From: Rhodocyclaceae bacterium
GTDB lineage: Bacteria > Pseudomonadota > Gammaproteobacteria > Burkholderiales > Usitatibacteraceae
Reading direction: 5' to 3'
NCBI GenBank assembly: GCA_020247545.1
Contig: JADCIX010000014.1
Coordinates: forward strand, 1-46,108
DNA: 46,108 bases
The notes under the pieces were generated by a model, which was given only the letters and a program-made list of their open reading frames with translations, made no database searches and was not told the DNA's origin. Of the stretch, positions 42,394 to 46,108 are shown in pieces (the stretch's first letter is position 1; every line of letters begins with the position of its first letter). The position numbers and the translations under genes are program-made.

Positions 42394-43884
42394 ATGAGAT
42401 TTACAAGAAACCGCCTTGCCAGGCTTAGTCTCGGCTTGGCGCTTGGCATCGCAATCGGCGGCTGTGCAACCTCCGTAAACCCGGTTTCAGGCCGTGTAGA
42501 TCGCGGACTGATGTCGGAACAGGAGGAGATTGTTTCGGGGCACAACATCCACCAGCAAGTATTGAAGGAATATCCGCCTTACAAAAACGCCGCCCTTCAA
42601 GCCTATGTAAACGGCGTTGGGCAGAAACTGGCAGCGCAAAGCCATCGAAACAATTTACCGTGGACTTTCACCGTCGTCGATAGTCCCGACATCAACGCCT
42701 TTGCCGTTCAAGGCGGATACATCTACATGACGCGTGGGCTCATGGCCTACCTTGATTCAGAAGCCGAGCTCGCCGGCGTGCTTGGCCACGAGATTGGCCA
42801 CGTCACCGCACGCCACGGCGCACGCGCCGCACGCGACCAACAAATCGCCGCCGGCACGCAGTTACTCGGCACACTGCTCGGTGCCTATCTTGGTGGAGAA
42901 GCCGGCGCAAATGTTGGCAGCCAAGTAACCGGTGGTTACGCACAAGCGGGCTTCTTGTTGCCGCGAAGCCGCGAGCACGAGTTGCAGGCTGATGAGCTCG
43001 GCGCGGAGTATATGCAGCGTGTCGGGTTCGATCCGGACTTGATGGAAAAAGTCATTTCCGTACTCAAGGCCCAAGAGGTGTTCGCCAACGACGAGGCACA
43101 ACGTTCTGGCCGACCAGCGGGCAACACGCCAAGTTGGTTGCGTACACACCCCTCGAACGACCAAAGGCTGGCGGAGATGCGGCGTATCGCCAATCAATAC
43201 AGCGGCAAATACCAAGACGCGGGGCGTGCGCGTTATTTGCAAGCTATTGGCGGCATGACTTTTGGCGATAGCCGCGAGCATGGTGTGATTCGCGGGCAAG
43301 ACTTCTATCATGAACCGCTCGGCTTCACGCTGCGCGCACCGACAAAGTGGTCCATCCAAAATGCGCCGAGCGAGCTCAGCATCGTGGCTGACAACATGCA
43401 GGCCGCCGTCTCCTTGCGGCCTTCCCCAAACTCCAAAGGCGACCACGCCACCGCAATACGCTCTCTCCTGCAACCGGATCAAGGACGGACCGAAGCGGCC
43501 ACCATCAATGGTCTTCGCGCGACGAATTTTTTAGGCACCAAACAAGGCGCACCGGTCGAAGCCACCGTCATTTCGCTCGGCGGTGCCGACTATGTGTTGC
43601 AAAAACTTCAGAAACCAGCGGCGCGCGGCACCTATGATCGTGAGCTGCGCGAGATTATTGCGTCGTTTCGCGCCTTGACGCCTGCGGACGCCGGCAACGC
43701 AAAACCCTACAACATCCGAATCGTAGCCGCGCCGCGTACGTCAGCACCGTTTATAGATCTGGCGCGGGAAGTTAGCCGAATTGCGCCACAATATCGCAAT
43801 GCCGAAGCACAACTACGATTACTCAACCAAGCCTACCCGCAGGGCAACATTAGCGCTGGTCAGTTGGTCAAAACCATCCACTAG
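42394..43884 (+). CDS. M48 family zinc metalloprotease, lipoprotein
   Basis: A 496-residue protein with a lipoprotein signal: basic start, hydrophobic core, then IGGC with Cys24. The peptidase domain has HEIGH (His132, Glu133, His136) and a third ligand Glu196 in REHELQADELG. After it, residues 300-400 form a variable domain (FYHEPLGFTLRAPTKW), and a small C-terminal domain of about 50 residues ends in AYPQGNISAGQLVKTIH, which looks like an MltA/LysM-like or peptidase-associated extension. It resembles BepA-type proteases of outer-membrane assembly but lacks the TPR array. The next gene starts six bases later. Confidence 0.9.
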   Translation: MRFTRNRLARLSLGLALGIAIGGCATSVNPVSGRVDRGLMSEQEEIVSGHNIHQQVLKEYPPYKNAALQAYVNGVGQKLAAQSHRNNLPWTFTVVDSPDINAFAVQGGYIYMTRGLMAYLDSEAELAGVLGHEIGHVTARHGARAARDQQIAAGTQLLGTLLGAYLGGEAGANVGSQVTGGYAQAGFLLPRSREHELQADELGAEYMQRVGFDPDLMEKVISVLKAQEVFANDEAQRSGRPAGNTPSWLRTHPSNDQRLAEMRRIANQYSGKYQDAGRARYLQAIGGMTFGDSREHGVIRGQDFYHEPLGFTLRAPTKWSIQNAPSELSIVADNMQAAVSLRPSPNSKGDHATAIRSLLQPDQGRTEAATINGLRATNFLGTKQGAPVEATVISLGGADYVLQKLQKPAARGTYDRELREIIASFRALTPADAGNAKPYNIRIVAAPRTSAPFIDLAREVSRIAPQYRNAEAQLRLLNQAYPQGNISAGQLVKTIH

Positions 43885-43890
43885 GCGCGC

Positions 43891-45606
43891 GTGAGTGTCT
43901 CCCACGAAAAACTCCCGCCTCGTAGGTCGGCGCGGCCTGGCTTATCGGATGCGTTGACGCGCCCTATCGTATTCGACGGCACCGCGACGCCGGTCAAGAC
44001 CGCATTGTTTCTCATCATCTGTCTCGCGTGGTTATTCCCCGGACTCACCGGCCATGATCCTTGGAAGCCAGATGAAGCCATCGCCATGGGCATTGTTTAC
44101 GCCATGCTCAGCGATAACACCCTTCAAGCATGGCTTATTCCGCAGATTGCCGGTGCAGCGGTCAACGACTATCCCCCGCTCTACTATTGGGCCGCCGCGC
44201 TGACCGCCAAACTCTTTTCGTTCGTATTGCCACTGCACGACGGCGCGCGCATCGCCAGCGGTGCATTCATGGCGATCACTCTGCTTTACTTATACAAGGC
44301 CGCCAACAAGCTCTTCGACGAACGCGCGGGACGTATTGCGGTAGCGTTGATGATCGGCTCGCTCGGCCTGCTGCTGCGCGCGCATGAGATGAATCCGGAG
44401 CTCGGCGGATTAGCCGGTATGTCCATTGCCATCTATGGCCTTACGCGTATTCGTTTTGAAGCGCGCAAGGGTGCGACCACCGCAGCGACCGGTGCCGTCA
44501 TTATTGCGCTATCGGTTGGCTTGGTACAGGCACTGATCGTACCCGCAGTCGCGTTGGCAATGATGGCGATCCTGCATGACTGGCAGAACGCCGCATTCAA
44601 GCGCGGCATCGCGATTCTGCTGGGGTTACTCGCCGCTGGCGCTGCCATCTACCCATCGGCGCTGGCCGCACTTGGCTTATTGACCGCCCCTATTTTTCTG
44701 GACGCTGTTCTCGGCACCCCCTTGTTCAACCCACACACCCGCGACAGCATCCTGCCGTTGTACCTAGTGAGCATCCTGCCGTGGTATGCGCTACCAACCT
44801 TGCCTATTGCCATTTGGTTGTGGCGTAAAGACCGCAAAATTCTTCGTGAGCGCATTGAGTTAGCCCTGCCGATTGCAGTCTTCGTCGTGTCGCTCGTAAT
44901 GCTCTCGCTATTACGGGAAGGTCGCGATACGGTGGCTTTGATCTTGTTACTGCCGCTGGCTCTAGCGGGTGCCAATTCGCTCGACCGATTGCCGAAAGGC
45001 GTGGCGAGTTTTGTCGACTGGTTCGGGCTTGTATTCTTCGGCGCATTAGCCTTCGCAGCTTGGCTTTACTGGACTGCGGCCGTCACTGGCATACCGGAGG
45101 CTGCAGCGCGGGCGGCTGCTCGCGCAGCACCAGGCTTTGTGGTGAGCGTAGCCTGGATTCCAATGGTCATCGCCGCCGCGCTTACCGCAGTCTGGATTTA
45201 CGCGGTGGTAATGTCGCATCGCAACAACCGTCGCGCCATCGTCAACTGGGCAGCCGGCGTCACACTCGTGTGGATGCTGCTCAACTTGCTGTATTTGCCG
45301 GCAATCGATCACGTCAGGAGTTATCGCCAGCCAACCACCGAAATCGCCGCCTTGATCAATGCAACACCAAGCTGTGTCATCGGGCGGAACATCGGTGACC
45401 CGCAACGCGCGATGTTTGATTACTTTTCGCAAATGCGATTTGTTGTCCCCCAATCATCGACGGCCGCGCACTGTAAGTGGATGCTGATTCAAGGCACTAA
45501 ATCACATACACCCGATGTCGCGACAATATGGACTCTCGCGTGGGAAGGCGCTCGCCCCGCAGAGCGCGTCGAGCAGTTTCGGCTCTATCGCCGCAGCCCG
45601 CTGTAG
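43891..45606 (+). CDS. GT39/ArnT-like membrane glycosyltransferase
   Basis: A 571-residue protein with about twelve membrane segments. The first periplasmic loop carries FPGLTGHDPWKPDEAI, with the acidic residues expected of GT-C enzymes that use polyprenyl-phosphate sugars. ArnT adds aminoarabinose to lipid A. Here the acceptor is unknown and the protein is closer to the general PMT_2 group. The chosen GTG start lies six bases after the protease stop; no strong ribosome-binding site is visible, so coupling to the preceding gene is likely. Confidence 0.87.
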   Translation: MSVSHEKLPPRRSARPGLSDALTRPIVFDGTATPVKTALFLIICLAWLFPGLTGHDPWKPDEAIAMGIVYAMLSDNTLQAWLIPQIAGAAVNDYPPLYYWAAALTAKLFSFVLPLHDGARIASGAFMAITLLYLYKAANKLFDERAGRIAVALMIGSLGLLLRAHEMNPELGGLAGMSIAIYGLTRIRFEARKGATTAATGAVIIALSVGLVQALIVPAVALAMMAILHDWQNAAFKRGIAILLGLLAAGAAIYPSALAALGLLTAPIFLDAVLGTPLFNPHTRDSILPLYLVSILPWYALPTLPIAIWLWRKDRKILRERIELALPIAVFVVSLVMLSLLREGRDTVALILLLPLALAGANSLDRLPKGVASFVDWFGLVFFGALAFAAWLYWTAAVTGIPEAAARAAARAAPGFVVSVAWIPMVIAAALTAVWIYAVVMSHRNNRRAIVNWAAGVTLVWMLLNLLYLPAIDHVRSYRQPTTEIAALINATPSCVIGRNIGDPQRAMFDYFSQMRFVVPQSSTAAHCKWMLIQGTKSHTPDVATIWTLAWEGARPAERVEQFRLYRRSPL

Positions 45607-45656
45607 CCCTCAGTTGTCATTCACGAAGTTTGGGCACTTCTATAAACCTGCTGCAT

Positions 45657-45739
45657 GGGCGAAGTTCGCGCCTGCGGTGCTCGCCATACACTGGGTACGT
45701 GTCCCGTGTTTGCCAAACCCCTCGGCACGAACTTCGCCC
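45657..45739. repeat. Inverted repeat, 12-16 bp arms
   Basis: GGGCGAAGTTCG (45657-45668) is the exact reverse complement of CGAACTTCGCCC (45728-45739). The match extends four more bases inward with one mismatch. The 59-bp interior has no reading frame. It lies in the 245 bp between the GT39 gene and the IS. Confidence 0.6.
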
Positions 45740-45799
45740 GCTCGCGACGGTTTCGAGAAGTTTGAAAAACCCCTTGCTGGACGTGCACTTTCAGGCATT

Positions 45800-45840
45800 A
45801 ATGCTTCAAACTGCCCGCCGATTGGCGAGTTTGTGCGAGG
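45800..45840. other. Hairpin-like GCCCGCC element near the GT39/IS junction
   Basis: CAAACTGCCCGCCGATTGG followed by CGAGTTTG is a degenerate hairpin. A related sequence occurs near 35655-35675. It may be a terminator remnant or a small repeat. Together with the inverted repeat it is all that is visible between the GT39 gene and the IS. Confidence 0.4.
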
Positions 45841-45851
45841 GGAAGGCGGTC

Positions 45852-46108
45852 TAAAGATTCAAGTGCAACACCCCATATATGACTATTTGGAGGTGTTGAT
45901 GGAAGCTGAGACGGAGAAAACGTATTGTCATTTGGATCAAGTTGAGCGGGAACGGATTGGGCTGGGACGGCTTGGCGGGGAGAGCTTAAGGATGATGGCG
46001 GCAGCACTTGGGCGTTCGCCAGCGTCGATTTCACGGGAGCGACGGCGCAACGGTTGTGCGGCGGGCTATATTGCTTGCGTGGCTGAGCAAAGTGCGGTCA
46101 AACGCGCC
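45852..46108 (+). mobile_element. IS30 family element, 5' end with transposase N-terminus
   Basis: An open frame from ATG 45899 to the window edge encodes 70 residues: TYCHLDQVERERIGLGRL, then LRMMAAALGRSPASISRERRRN, the helix-turn-helix start of IS30 transposases. GGAGGT at 45889-45894 precedes the ATG. The sequence from about 45852 (TAAAGATTCAAGTGCAACAC) looks like the left terminal inverted repeat of such elements. The gene is cut by the window edge. Confidence 0.8.

Noticed and set aside
45601-45851. Integron attC-like site formed by the inverted repeat
   Set aside because: The conserved core half-sites of attC (GTTRRRY and its complement) are not present in the right positions.

Overview
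The window reads as chromosomal DNA of a betaproteobacterium, most likely Burkholderiales or a close relative. Support comes from three Bug/TctC-type periplasmic receptors, a TctABC transporter, an NAD-dependent fds-type formate dehydrogenase with a fused diaphorase subunit, a CHASE2 Ser/Thr kinase, and the gene order slt - NDUFA9-like epimerase - GST - cca. Taxonomy is inferred from gene content only; no rRNA or tRNA gene was seen.

Layout. Positions 1-132 hold the 3' end of an IS30-like transposase and 45852-46108 hold the 5' end of an IS30-family transposase, both on the + strand. The window is therefore bounded by insertion-sequence copies. Next to the left fragment is an AbrB/MazE-type antitoxin without a visible toxin. 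A small membrane protein follows, flanked by repeat palindromes, then a PadR regulator with a HAAS-type membrane protein, a GNAT acetyltransferase and a secreted Tyr-rich protein.

From 4.3 to 31.5 kb nearly everything is on the minus strand. The order by coordinate is: a tartrate/malate-type dehydrogenase, formate dehydrogenase (fdsA and fused fdsGB), 2,4-dienoyl-CoA reductase (fadH), succinyl-CoA synthetase (sucCD), a DUF2889 protein, a CHASE2 kinase, a secreted DUF1501/DUF1800 pair, an oxalate-degradation cluster (formyltransferase-like protein, formyl-CoA transferase, oxalyl-CoA decarboxylase), a divergent Crp/Fnr regulator, a tricarboxylate-type transporter (tctABC) and a TerC-family membrane protein.

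From 31.7 to 45.6 kb the + strand dominates: lytic transglycosylase, NDUFA9-like epimerase, glutathione transferase, cca, quinone oxidoreductase, two orphan Bug receptors, ribosomal protein L31 type B, an M48 lipoprotein protease and a GT39-like glycosyltransferase. One S10 peptidase is on the minus strand.

The metabolic theme is oxalate and formate. Frc and Oxc would convert oxalate to formate plus CO2, and the Fds enzyme would oxidise formate with NAD+. The neighbouring TctABC system is a candidate importer of the substrate. The third protein of the cluster resembles the formyl-tetrahydrofolate hydrolase domain of ALDH1L1 and could link formyl groups to the folate pool. A TTGAC-N4-GTCAA palindrome upstream of the Crp/Fnr gene is a likely operator. 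Other notable elements are an approximately 175 bp MITE-like element abutting the fdsA stop codon, REP-like palindromes in several intergenic regions including inside the fds operon, and substitutions at both helix metal-ligand positions of the tartrate-type dehydrogenase.
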